From Kribbella voronezhensis (lineage in GTDB: Bacteria; Actinomycetota; Actinomycetes; Propionibacteriales; Kribbellaceae), in contig NZ_SOCE01000001.1 in the NCBI RefSeq assembly GCF_004365175.1, forward strand, positions 545,154 through 609,153: a stretch of 64,000 bases of DNA. Direction: 5' to 3'. The notes beneath the pieces are model-generated. The model worked only from the letters and a program-made list of their open reading frames with translations. It ran no database searches and was not told where the DNA came from. Positions 16,052 to 25,445 of the stretch are shown piece after piece (the stretch's first letter is position 1; the number at the start of each line of letters is the position of its first letter). Made by a program: the position numbers and the translations under genes.

Positions 16052-18034
16052 GTGACGGACGACGTACACACCCAGCTCAGTGATCCCCTCGTCGGGCGTG
16101 TGCTCGACGGGCGGTACCGGGTGGGTGCGCGGGTCGCCAAGGGCGGCATGGCGACCGTCTACGAGGCGCTGGACATGCGGCTGGACCGGATCGTCGCGCT
16201 CAAGATCATGCACCTCGGGCTCGGGGACGACGCCGAGTTCGGCCGCCGGTTCGTGGCCGAGGCGCGGGCCGCGGCGAAGCTGTCGCATCCCAACGTGGTC
16301 GCCGTCTTCGACCAGGGCGACGACAACGGCACGTTGTTCCTGGCCATGGAGTACGTGCCGGGCCGCACGCTGCGCGACGTAGTACGGCAGCAGGCTCCAC
16401 TGCCGCCTGCCCGGGCGCTGGATCTGCTGTCGCCGGTGTTGTCGGCGCTGTCCGCCGCGCACGACGCAGGCATCGTGCACCGCGACATCAAGCCGGAGAA
16501 CGTGCTGATCGCGGACGACGGCACGGTCAAGGTCGCCGACTTCGGGCTGGCGCGCGCCGTCACCACGACCGGGCAGACCGCGACCCAAGGCCTCCTGATG
16601 GGCACGGTGTCCTACCTGGCCCCCGAGCTTGTCACCGACGGCAGGGCGGACGCCCGGTCCGACGTGTACTCGGCCGGCATCATGCTGTACGAACTGCTCA
16701 CCGGCATCAAGCCGCACAGCGGCGACAGCCCCATCCAGGTCGCCTACGCCCACGTGCACGCGGACGTGCCGCCGCCGTCCGAGATCCAGCCCGGCATACC
16801 GCCGTACGTCGATGCGCTGGTGCAGCGGGCGACCGCTCGTGACCGCGACATCCGGCCGGCCGACGCCCGCGTGCTGAGTCGGCAAGTGCGCCGCGTGCGC
16901 AGCGCGCTGGACGAAGGGTTGCCGGACGATCCCGAGCTGACCGGCGATCTCACCATCCCGATCCAGCAGATGCGCCAGGACAACGAGTACGACGACGGCT
17001 ACAGCCGCGACTACGGCAGCGAGCCGCCGCGCAACGACACCATCGTCGTACCGTTCGAAGGCCGTCCGTTCGCCGACATGCCACCCGAGCAACGGCCACG
17101 AACCACCAACAGCGCGGCCCACCAGATGCCGCGGCCCGCGCCACCGCGCTCGCGCAGCCACGGCCTGATCGCGGTCATCACGGTGCTCGCTCTCGCCCTG
17201 GGCGTCGGTTCCGCCGCTTGGTATTACGGCATCCACCGCTATACCTCGACGCCGATGCTGCTCAACAAGACCGCGGCGGCCGCGACGACCGAGGCCGGGA
17301 AGTCCGGGCTGGGAACGAAGCTGCTCGCTCCTGACTTCTCCGAGGACGTGCCGGCCGGTCAGGTGATGCGGACCGACCCGGGTCCGGGCGACCGGATCCG
17401 CAAGAAGGGCCAGGTCGGACTCGTCGTCTCCAAGGGCCCGGAGCGCTACAACGTGCCGCAGCTCGCCGGGCTGGATGTGGATGCGGCGACCCGGGCGCTG
17501 GAGTCGGTCCAACTGGTCGTCGGCAAGCAGACCGGCGTCTACAGCGATGCGTTCCCGACCGGGCGGGTGATTCTGTTCAGTCCGAAGTTCGACACGTCCC
17601 AGAAGCCCGGCACCGCGGTCGACCTGTGGGTCAGCCTGGGCCGCAAACCGATCCCGGTGCCGAACCTGACCGGCAAACCGGTGCGGGACGCCACCAAGGC
17701 GTTGCGGAAGGCCGGCTTCACCGTCGAGCGGACCGACCAGTTCGACCCGACGGTCCCCCTCGGCGTCGTGATCAGCCAGACGCCGAACAGCGGCACGCTG
17801 TTCGGCAAGGACAAGGTCAAGCTGGTCGTGTCCAAGGGCCCACCGATGGTCGAGGTGCCGAACGTGCGGAGCAAGAAGCTCGCCGACGCGCAGAAGATCC
17901 TCACCGACGCGGGCTTCAAGGTGAAGGTCGAACTCGCACCGTTCCACCTCGGCCTCAACCTCGTCGCCGGCCAGAACCCGGGCGCCGGCAAACTCGCCCA
18001 GCCCGGCAGCACCGTCATAGTCACCATCGTCTGA
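16052..18034 (+). CDS. Transmembrane Ser/Thr protein kinase with PASTA domains (PknL/PknB type)
   Basis: A 660-residue receptor kinase. The cytoplasmic kinase domain (~18-280) has the glycine loop VAKGGMATVYEA, the VALKIM lysine, catalytic HRDIKPEN (~143-150), VADFGLA and APEL. A juxtamembrane Pro-rich stretch precedes one membrane span at ~370-390. Four extracellular PASTA repeats (~395-660) follow, each carrying a variant of VPNLTGKPVRDATKAL. PASTA domains bind muropeptides or lipid II and adjust cell-wall growth. Its position near idsA-like and aroG genes parallels M. tuberculosis PknL (Rv2176). GTG start; no clear SD. Confidence 0.92.
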   Translation: MTDDVHTQLSDPLVGRVLDGRYRVGARVAKGGMATVYEALDMRLDRIVALKIMHLGLGDDAEFGRRFVAEARAAAKLSHPNVVAVFDQGDDNGTLFLAMEYVPGRTLRDVVRQQAPLPPARALDLLSPVLSALSAAHDAGIVHRDIKPENVLIADDGTVKVADFGLARAVTTTGQTATQGLLMGTVSYLAPELVTDGRADARSDVYSAGIMLYELLTGIKPHSGDSPIQVAYAHVHADVPPPSEIQPGIPPYVDALVQRATARDRDIRPADARVLSRQVRRVRSALDEGLPDDPELTGDLTIPIQQMRQDNEYDDGYSRDYGSEPPRNDTIVVPFEGRPFADMPPEQRPRTTNSAAHQMPRPAPPRSRSHGLIAVITVLALALGVGSAAWYYGIHRYTSTPMLLNKTAAAATTEAGKSGLGTKLLAPDFSEDVPAGQVMRTDPGPGDRIRKKGQVGLVVSKGPERYNVPQLAGLDVDAATRALESVQLVVGKQTGVYSDAFPTGRVILFSPKFDTSQKPGTAVDLWVSLGRKPIPVPNLTGKPVRDATKALRKAGFTVERTDQFDPTVPLGVVISQTPNSGTLFGKDKVKLVVSKGPPMVEVPNVRSKKLADAQKILTDAGFKVKVELAPFHLGLNLVAGQNPGAGKLAQPGSTVIVTIV

Positions 18035-18120
18035 CCCCGTACTCCGGTCCTCAGGCGCCTGGCCCGACGGCTCCCGGCGACGTTTTGGTTGGGGTGTCAG
18101 GTGTCTGACAAGCTTTGGTC

Positions 18121-19002
18121 GTGAATCGCTCCCGCATCGCCGTCCTGGCCCTGCTCGCAGTGGCCGCGGCGTGGGGATCGACGTTCTTCCTGACCAAGGA
18201 CCTGCTGACCAGGATGGACGTCGCCGACTACCTGGCGTTGCGGTTCGCGATCGCCGCGATCGCCCTGATCGCCGTCCATCCGCCGGCGATCGGACGGCTC
18301 AGCCGGCTGGACCGCGGCCGGGGTGTTGCCCTCGGCATCACCTATGGGATCGCCCAACTGGTGCAGACCGAAGGCCTGCGGCACACCTCGGCGAGCGTGT
18401 CCGGCTTCGTCACCGGCATGTACGTCGTGTTCACACCGCTGCTCGCCGCGGTGATCCTGCGGCACAAGATCGGTCGCTGGGCCTGGGTCGCCGTGGTCTT
18501 GGCGACAGTCGGTCTCGGCGTACTGTCCCTGCGCGGGTTCACGCTCGGCACCGGCGAACTGCTGACGCTGGCGTCGGCCGGTCTGTACGCGCTGCACATC
18601 ATCGGACTCGGCGCCTGGTCGACACCGACCAACGCCTTCGGTCTGTCCGCCTTGCAGATGGTGGTGATCACGGCGGTCTGCGCCATCGGCGCGATCCCCG
18701 GCGGCTTCACGCTGCCGAGCGGGATCGGCGACTGGACTGCTGTGATCTACATGGCACTGGTGGCAGGTGCGTTCGCCTTGATCGTGCAGACCTGGGCGCA
18801 GGCGCACCTGACACCGACGCGGGCCGCGATCGCGATGACGATGGAACCGGTGTTCGCCTCGGCATTCGCCGTACTCTTCGGAACAGACAGCGTGACCGGA
18901 CGGATGCTCGTCGGTGGCGCGTTGGTGATGTCGGCGATGTACCTGGTCGAACTGGCACCGCGCCGCAAGATCGAGGCAGAGGTTCAGCATCTAGCTCAGT
19001 GA
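18121..19002 (+). CDS. EamA/RhaT family DMT transporter
   Basis: A 293-residue inner-membrane protein with about ten hydrophobic segments in two homologous halves, including AAAWGSTFFLTKDLL and the second-half signature AIAMTMEPVFASAFAVLFG. Drug/metabolite exporters of this family export amino acids, nucleosides or drugs; the substrate is unknown. GTG start; its stop is 11 nt from the next gene's start, so the two are probably co-transcribed. Confidence 0.87.
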   Translation: MNRSRIAVLALLAVAAAWGSTFFLTKDLLTRMDVADYLALRFAIAAIALIAVHPPAIGRLSRLDRGRGVALGITYGIAQLVQTEGLRHTSASVSGFVTGMYVVFTPLLAAVILRHKIGRWAWVAVVLATVGLGVLSLRGFTLGTGELLTLASAGLYALHIIGLGAWSTPTNAFGLSALQMVVITAVCAIGAIPGGFTLPSGIGDWTAVIYMALVAGAFALIVQTWAQAHLTPTRAAIAMTMEPVFASAFAVLFGTDSVTGRMLVGGALVMSAMYLVELAPRRKIEAEVQHLAQ

Positions 19003-19013
19003 GGAGGTTGGCA

Positions 19014-20186
19014 GTGCGGGACAACAGCGCGCGACGGATCCGCTTGTTTCCGGTCGTGGTGATCGCGGTACTGCTGGCATTCCTCGCTGCCGGGACGGCC
19101 GCCAACCTGGAGCGGAATCCGCAACCAGGGCTGGTCTCCGAAGGCATCCCCGGGCAAAAGGTGCCGACGGCAACTACGGCGCGCCTGCCGACGCAGTACG
19201 GCGGGATGGTTCGCCAGGCGCTGGCCGACCTCGATGCCTTGACGATGCCGAACGGCGGCACCCTCGCCGGCTGGGACGGTCCATGGCGATTCGTCTGGCC
19301 GCGAGACGCCTCGTTCGTCGCCGCCGCGCGTTGCTCGGTCGGCCAGTACGCCGAAGCCGCGTCCGTACTGTCGTTTCTCAACCGGGTGCGCCCGACGTCG
19401 GGCCGCTGGGCCGCCCGGTACGCCGCTGCCGACGGCTCCGTGCCTCAGGACGGGCGAGAGCCGCAACTGGACGGCTCGGGATGGGTGCTGTGGGCGAGCT
19501 GGTTCTGCTCGTCCGGTCTCGATCTGTCTACCTACTGGCCGATGCTGCGGGAGTCCGGCGACCAGATCGTCGCCGAACTCGGTGCTGACGGCTTGCCCGC
19601 GGTGTCCCCCGACTACTGGGAACGGCCCGAGTCTTCCGTCACGCTCGGCACAGTGGCGCCTCTGCAAGCGGGGCTGCGCGCCGGACTCGCGATCGCGTCG
19701 TTGCTCGGCCACGAAGTCCCATCCTGGCAAAGCGCTCTGGATCGGTTGTCAACGGCAACCGATCGCGCCTTCGGTCCTTCCTACCCGCGGACTCCCGACG
19801 GTGGCGCGGATGCGATCGTGACGGTCCTCGGTCCCCCGTTCGCCCCACCGCGCGCCGACGTGGCAGACGCGATCGACCACGCCCACGACGTCCTCACCCA
19901 ACCGAACGGCGGCGTCACCCCAGGCGAGTCCTGGCGCGCCGACGGCGTCGCCTGGACCCCGCAGACCGCCCTTTTCGCCCTGAGCGCAGCCGCCCGCGGC
20001 GACCGCCAAACGGCCCTGTCCATCCTCGACTGGCTCAACACCCACCGCACCCGCACCGGCGCCATCCCGGAAAAACTCAACCGCGACCTACAACCCGCCG
20101 GCGAGGCTCCCCTGGGTTGGACGTCCGCCTTGGTCGTTCTCACGGCCGCCGCCCTCGACAAACCCCTACCGGTCCCCGCCGCTTAG
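19014..20186 (+). CDS. Membrane-anchored GH15-like glucoamylase-fold protein
   Basis: A 390-residue protein with one N-terminal hydrophobic anchor (~10-32). The rest is an (alpha/alpha)6-type domain bearing WPRDASF and the LDGSGWVLWA and WYF-like helices of GH15 glucoamylases. The domain is shorter than full GH15 enzymes (which carry an extra beta domain), and I cannot point to both catalytic acids with certainty, so activity is unproven. GTG 19014 was chosen because GAGGAGG sits just before it; a GTG at 18999 overlapping the transporter stop is the alternative. Its stop is the left edge of an inverted repeat around the Imm1 gene. Confidence 0.75.
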   Translation: MRDNSARRIRLFPVVVIAVLLAFLAAGTAANLERNPQPGLVSEGIPGQKVPTATTARLPTQYGGMVRQALADLDALTMPNGGTLAGWDGPWRFVWPRDASFVAAARCSVGQYAEAASVLSFLNRVRPTSGRWAARYAAADGSVPQDGREPQLDGSGWVLWASWFCSSGLDLSTYWPMLRESGDQIVAELGADGLPAVSPDYWERPESSVTLGTVAPLQAGLRAGLAIASLLGHEVPSWQSALDRLSTATDRAFGPSYPRTPDGGADAIVTVLGPPFAPPRADVADAIDHAHDVLTQPNGGVTPGESWRADGVAWTPQTALFALSAAARGDRQTALSILDWLNTHRTRTGAIPEKLNRDLQPAGEAPLGWTSALVVLTAAALDKPLPVPAA

Positions 20187-20278
20187 CCCACGCCGCCGCC
20201 TACGGGCGCTCCTACGTCGCGTCCTCCGGCGCCTGGCTCCCACCCGCCCCAAGCCGCGGGCTCCTCCGTCGCCCGCTC
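20187..20278 (-). repeat. Left arm of ~91-nt inverted repeat (dispersed repeat copy R1)
   Basis: The reverse complement of this segment aligns with 20896-20986 at roughly 85-90% identity over the whole length, including GGCGGGTGGGAGCC and the GAGCGCCCGTAGGCGGCGGC block. It starts directly after the GH15-like stop codon. It belongs to the repeat family also present at 25224, 25365 and 43828. Confidence 0.88.
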
Positions 20279-20404
20279 AACGGGTGCCTGGCTGAGGTGG
20301 CGCGCTTGGTTTCCGCCCGGGTTACGGCTTTTCCATCGCCCGCTCCTGGAATCACACTGGCGTTCAAGCGGATCCGACCAGTTGGCGGCAGGATCGACAA
20401 GACG

Positions 20405-20830
20405 ATGACGCATACGGCAAAGGCCTACTTCAAGCGCTGGCACAGCGGGGAACCTGTATCGCTGACCACCGCTGACGAGGTCGACCAAATGCTCGATGCA
20501 CTCGCGGCTGAATCGTGGGAGAACTCAGTCGCCGCGTTGTACATCGACGGGCGACTCGACAGGGCGGGCAGGCCTGATCACGAACTGCAGGTGGCGGTCG
20601 ACTACGCCGACAAGACGATGGGCGTCTTGCGGTATTCCGGCAACGATGGCACGTACTTCAGTAAGGGAAGCACCAGCAGCGACGGCGATTCGGTTCTGTA
20701 CTACTACCTGGGCAACGAGCGGGAATTCCCACGAAACTCCGTCGTGCCGATGGAGGTAGCACGGGCAGCTGTTAAGGAGTTCCTCCAGAGCGGCGGCGAA
20801 CGGCCGACGGCAGTCGACTGGCAGGAGTAG
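20405..20830 (+). CDS. Imm1 family immunity protein (orphan)
   Basis: A 141-residue soluble protein resembling the Imm1 immunity family, with HELQVAVDYA, MGVLRYSGNDGTYFSKG, YYYLGNEREFPRNSVVP and the C-terminal VARAAVKEFLQSGGERP helix. Imm1 proteins neutralise contact-dependent or polymorphic nuclease/deaminase toxins. No toxin gene is adjacent. Codon use is clearly lower in third-position GC than the neighbours (e.g. AGTAAGGGAAGC), suggesting acquisition. The gene lies between two inverted copies of a ~91-nt repeat. The start ATG has a weak SD. Confidence 0.75.
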   Translation: MTHTAKAYFKRWHSGEPVSLTTADEVDQMLDALAAESWENSVAALYIDGRLDRAGRPDHELQVAVDYADKTMGVLRYSGNDGTYFSKGSTSSDGDSVLYYYLGNEREFPRNSVVPMEVARAAVKEFLQSGGERPTAVDWQE

Positions 20831-20895
20831 TCGACTGGTGCGTCGTCCCGCGGGCGACGAGCCGGCGCGTGCGGCACCACGCCAGCCAGGCAGCC

Positions 20896-20986
20896 GAGCA
20901 GCCGACGGAGGAGGCTGCGGCTTGGGCGGGTGGGAGCCGGCCGCCGTAGGACGCGACGAAGGAGCGCCCGTAGGCGGCGGCGTGGG
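20896..20986 (+). repeat. Right arm of ~91-nt inverted repeat (dispersed repeat copy R2)
   Basis: Shares GACGGAGGAG, GCGGGTGGGAGCC, GACGAAGGAG and CGCCCGTAGGCGGCGGCG with the reverse complement of 20187-20278. It ends 10 nt before the stop codon of the convergent GH172 gene. Confidence 0.88.
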
Positions 20987-20996
20987 GGTTTAACAG

Positions 20997-22070
<1,074 letters not shown>

Positions 22071-22219
22071 GACCGCGAGCCTAGGCTCCGGCACGGCCGC
22101 CGCGGCGGATTGGAAATCGATTTCTCACACTCTGAACACTTGCCGCGCAGCAAATCGGAGCTTGCCGGGGTCTTTAGTGGGACAGACCGGCACCGCGCCG
22201 GTCCGCACGAGGAGGCAGC

Positions 22220-22732
22220 GTGACGTTCGAAGAGTGGACCCGGCAGGGTGTGCCGAAGCTGCTCCGGTTCGCCACCGTTCTGTGCGGCGACGGTCATCTC
22301 GCCGAGGACATGGTCCAGGACGCGGTGATCAAGGCCCAGCGGAACTGGGACCGGATCCAGCAGGCCGACCGGCCGGACGCCTACCTGCGCAAGATCGTGG
22401 TCAACGAGTACCTCTCCTGGCGCCGCAAGTGGTCGCGGTTCATCCCCCGCCCACAGATCGATCCGGACTCCTCGGCACCCGATCACGCCGTCCGGTACGC
22501 CGATCGCGACCAGCTCATCGCCGAACTGGCCAAGCTGCCGAGGCGGCAACGCGCAGTACTGGTCTTGCGTTTCTACGGCGGACTGTCGGATCCGGAGATC
22601 GCCGAGACGCTCGGTTGCTCGGCCAGCACGGTCCGCGCCTATGCATCCCGCGCGCTGGCGACCCTGCGGGTCGGAATGGCGCCTTCCCCCACAGTTCCAA
22701 GACCTCGCACCGGAGCGAACCATGCGCACTGA
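22220..22732 (+). CDS. ECF (SigE-family) RNA polymerase sigma factor
   Basis: A 170-residue sigma-70 family ECF factor. Region 2 spans ~13-75 (LAEDMVQDAVIKAQ, then DAYLRKIVVNEYLSWRR) and region 4 ~105-155 (LPRRQRAVLVLRFYGGLSD and CSASTVRAYASRAL, the recognition helix). GTG start with an AGGAGG-like SD. Its 3' end overlaps the next gene by 11 nt, the usual coupling of an ECF factor to a membrane anti-sigma or sensor partner. Confidence 0.88.
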   Translation: MTFEEWTRQGVPKLLRFATVLCGDGHLAEDMVQDAVIKAQRNWDRIQQADRPDAYLRKIVVNEYLSWRRKWSRFIPRPQIDPDSSAPDHAVRYADRDQLIAELAKLPRRQRAVLVLRFYGGLSDPEIAETLGCSASTVRAYASRALATLRVGMAPSPTVPRPRTGANHAH

Positions 22733-23786
22733 AGAAGACCTCCGCAACGCCTTCGACCACCTGGCCGACTCGGCCCCCGACCCGGCCCGCATCCTGACCG
22801 CCCCCGAGCACACCCCGGTACGCCGACGCCGTACGCCGCTGGCACTGGGCGTTGTCGCGGCCACTGCGGCCGTAGCCATCGCCGTACCGACCTTGATCAG
22901 CCACGACAAGCAACCCCCGGTACAGGCTGCACCCCGGCCTGCCGACGAGGCCTGGCAAGACCGGCTGTCTCTCCCGTTGTCGGCCAATTTGATCTATGAC
23001 TCGAGAGCTTTCGGGCACCGCAGCCAGGGCCTCATCCTGGACGGCGGGAACACCCGGACGACCTGCGTGGTGAACACCTACGCCAAGGGCGTGTTCGACG
23101 CCCGCACCATCCCGGCGGGCAGCCCGAGGGTGAAGATCAACAGCACGCTGGGCTACGTTGCCGCCCTGGCCGACCCGCTCAGCCCGGCCGTCAAGGCGAA
23201 GGTGGTCGCCTGGGAGCCGGCGCCCGGGACCTGGACCACCAGCTACTGCAAGGTGAAGGGCGAGGTCGACCCGGCCAAGGCCACCGAGATCGCGAGGCTG
23301 GTGAACACCTCGCCGCAACGGCTACCTGCGCCGTACCGGGTGGGCTACCTGCCTGCTGGGCTGACAGTCACCTCGCTGTCGGTGAACCCGCAAGGCGATT
23401 CGACCAGCGAACCCCCGAACAACTTCATCGCAGCCATCGGCTCGGCGGAGGACCAGACGTCCGTGCCGCAGAACCCGGACGGACCGGTGATGGTGTCCGC
23501 AGGCGGACCGGTGCAGATCGCGTACTTCACGGGGTCCGCTGCGGCGACACGGCTGCCGAAGGACGCCGAACGCATCAGCATCAACGGACGCACCGGCTAC
23601 CTCGGCAGCGACGGCCGAGCCACCGTGCTGGTCATCAACGGCGACGGCTTCCAGGTCCGCATCGAGCTGGGAGGCACGGTACCGAACGAGCGTGCCGAGT
23701 TGATCAAGATCGCCAACGGGCTGGAACTCGCCCCGAGCGCGACGGACACCAGCAGCTGGTTCGACGCGACCACGGCGATCCCCTAG
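22722..23786 (+). CDS. Membrane-anchored protein, putative anti-sigma partner
   Basis: A 354-residue protein with a short acidic cytoplasmic N-terminus (~1-38), a basic RRRRTP stop-transfer, a single membrane span (~40-58) and a large extracytoplasmic C-terminal domain that I do not recognise. Translation start overlaps the sigma gene, and the topology is that of SigE-family-associated regulators. I see no zinc-binding anti-sigma HxxxCxxC motif, so it is not a ZAS protein. Function as anti-sigma factor is inference from context. Confidence 0.7.
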   Translation: MRTEEDLRNAFDHLADSAPDPARILTAPEHTPVRRRRTPLALGVVAATAAVAIAVPTLISHDKQPPVQAAPRPADEAWQDRLSLPLSANLIYDSRAFGHRSQGLILDGGNTRTTCVVNTYAKGVFDARTIPAGSPRVKINSTLGYVAALADPLSPAVKAKVVAWEPAPGTWTTSYCKVKGEVDPAKATEIARLVNTSPQRLPAPYRVGYLPAGLTVTSLSVNPQGDSTSEPPNNFIAAIGSAEDQTSVPQNPDGPVMVSAGGPVQIAYFTGSAAATRLPKDAERISINGRTGYLGSDGRATVLVINGDGFQVRIELGGTVPNERAELIKIANGLELAPSATDTSSWFDATTAIP

Positions 23787-23811
23787 CTAGAACGGCCCGC
23801 CTCTGGCTTCC

Positions 23812-24336
23812 TCAGCAGGGGCGGACCTTCGCGTCGAGGCCGGTGTAGGACAGGCAGGCTCGGGGGCGGCCCTGGTCGGGCTTGGCGCGGAGGATGAGCG
23901 GGAAGCTGCCGGCACCGCGGATCTCGGGAGATTTCTCCGTCTTGAGGGTGCCGACGGCGCCGCCGCGCGCGACGGCCGCAGTACGGACGTCTTCGACCGT
24001 GACCGTACTGCGGGCCGCCTTGGACGCCGCGGCGTTCGCGTCGTCCGCGACCTTGAGAGCGAAGTCGATCTCGGGCGGCTTCGACCAGATCGTCGCGGTG
24101 ACCGGGAAGACGAGGCCGAACATCAGTACGCCGATCAGTCCGATGATCCGTCGCGTCCGCCGGCCCTGGTCGGCGGCCACCACAGCGGCACAGCCGAACG
24201 CCAGCAACATCGTGATCCCCCGCATCACCCATTGCCGGTCCAGCCGGCCGTCCACCGCGAACGCGGCGACCAGCCCGACCACCAGACATGCAAGGGCGGC
24301 CGCGGCACCCAGGACACGGGACGAGACGGAATTCAT
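23812..24336 (-). CDS. Small membrane protein with extracytoplasmic domain, unknown
   Basis: A 174-residue protein with about three hydrophobic segments in the first 90 residues and a C-terminal soluble part containing two cysteines near the end (ACLSYTG and VRPC) that could form a disulfide outside the membrane. No family recognised. It is convergent with the preceding gene (25 nt apart) and divergent from the GNAT gene. Confidence 0.6.
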   Translation of the reverse strand: MNSVSSRVLGAAAALACLVVGLVAAFAVDGRLDRQWVMRGITMLLAFGCAAVVAADQGRRTRRIIGLIGVLMFGLVFPVTATIWSKPPEIDFALKVADDANAAASKAARSTVTVEDVRTAAVARGGAVGTLKTEKSPEIRGAGSFPLILRAKPDQGRPRACLSYTGLDAKVRPC

Positions 24337-24386
24337 GGCGCTGACGATAGAGGTGGCACAGTTTCCGTCGACACCTGGAGGTGGGA

Positions 24387-25223
24387 ATGGCGGAACTCGA
24401 GATCGGCGTCGCGAGCGCGACCGAACTGGCGGAATTCGGCGAGTGGGCAGCCGCGGAGGGCTGGAACCCGGGTCGATCAGATCTGCTGGCGTTCGCCGCG
24501 ACCGACCCGGCCGGCTTCCTGGTGGGCCGGCTGGATGGGCGTGCGATCGCGTCGATCTCGGCGATCCGGTACGGCTCGGAGTACGGCTTCATCGGGTTCT
24601 ACATCGTCCGATCGGAGTTCCGCGGCCAGGGTTTCGGGATCCGGCTGTGGCGAGCGGGGATGGATCGACTGGCCGGGCGCAACGTCGCTCTCGACGGGGT
24701 GGTCGATCAGCAGGAGAACTACCGCAAGTCGGGGTTCCGGCACGCGTACAACCACGTTCGCTACGAGGGCGTTCCGGCTGTCGACTCGGTGGCTGACTGC
24801 ACCTTGGTCGACGGTCGTTCGATTCCCTTCGACCAACTGGCGCTCTACGACCGCCGCTTCTTCCCGGCGGACCGCAGCGCCTTCCTCGCGTCGTGGGTGA
24901 ACCTCCCCGGCCACCACTCCCTCGCCGCCGTGCGCGACGGGCAGCTGGAAGGTTTCGCCGTACTGCGAGAAGCTCGCTCAGGCTCCCGAATCGGTCCCCT
25001 CTTCGCCACCTCCGACGACGTCGCCCACGCGCTGGTGGCGGGCCTGAGCACTCCTGGCACCAGCATCGCCATCGACGTACCGGATGCCAACGTCGCCGCC
25101 GTGAAGCTCGCCGAGCGCCTCAGCCTCGAGCCAACCTTCGAGTGCGCCCGGATGTACACCGGTCGCCTTCCCGACATCGAACTGCCGGGCATCTTCGCCA
25201 ACACCAGTCTCGAACTCGGCTGA
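24387..25223 (+). CDS. GNAT family N-acetyltransferase with C-terminal second domain
   Basis: A 278-residue acetyltransferase. The acetyl-CoA loop is in YIVRSEFRGQGFGIRLW (motif A, ~75-92). A second domain (~140-275) of the kind often attached to such GNATs follows, with AVLREARSGSRIGPLFA. ATG 24387 is preceded by GGAGGTGGGA, a good SD; GTG 24381 lies inside the SD and is less likely. The acceptor substrate is unknown. Two repeat copies (R3, R4) fill the gap after it. Confidence 0.85.
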   Translation: MAELEIGVASATELAEFGEWAAAEGWNPGRSDLLAFAATDPAGFLVGRLDGRAIASISAIRYGSEYGFIGFYIVRSEFRGQGFGIRLWRAGMDRLAGRNVALDGVVDQQENYRKSGFRHAYNHVRYEGVPAVDSVADCTLVDGRSIPFDQLALYDRRFFPADRSAFLASWVNLPGHHSLAAVRDGQLEGFAVLREARSGSRIGPLFATSDDVAHALVAGLSTPGTSIAIDVPDANVAAVKLAERLSLEPTFECARMYTGRLPDIELPGIFANTSLELG

Positions 25224-25282
25224 GGGTTCGGAGGAGCCGCGAACAGCGGTGGGCGGGAGAAACCGACGAAGGAGGTACGTGG
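25224..25282 (+). repeat. Dispersed repeat copy R3
   Basis: Shows the family architecture CGGAGGAGCCGCGAA, GGTGGGCGGGAG, CGACGAAGGAGG. It begins immediately after the GNAT stop codon. Confidence 0.7.
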
Positions 25283-25364
25283 GAAGGCGCACATGACTGC
25301 GACCGCACGTCCCATACCGCACATCCCGCACAAGCCGACTGGCTCAGCCACGCCCCGCCCTCAC

Positions 25365-25445
25365 GAGCGGCGACGAAGGAGCCGCGAACCGGGGTGGGTG
25401 GGTGAGTGACGACGGAGGAGGAACGAAAGGGCGTCGTACGAGGAG
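25365..25445 (+). repeat. Dispersed repeat copy R4
   Basis: GACGAAGGAGCCGCGAACC, then a 42-nt block (25390-25431) identical to the reverse complement of 43836-43877, including GGGTGGGTGGGTGAGTGACG and GGAGGAGGAACGAAAGGG. It ends at the stop codon of the convergent PRPP synthetase gene. Between R3 and R4 (25283-25364) I see nothing else. Confidence 0.88.

Noticed and set aside
16043..17947. A 634-codon minus-strand frame opposite the PASTA kinase
   Set aside because: Shadow frame; the kinase and PASTA motifs on the plus strand account for the region.
20187..20986. Insertion sequence around the Imm1 gene
   Set aside because: There is no transposase and no visible target-site duplication; the repeats belong to a dispersed intergenic family, so IS status is not supported.
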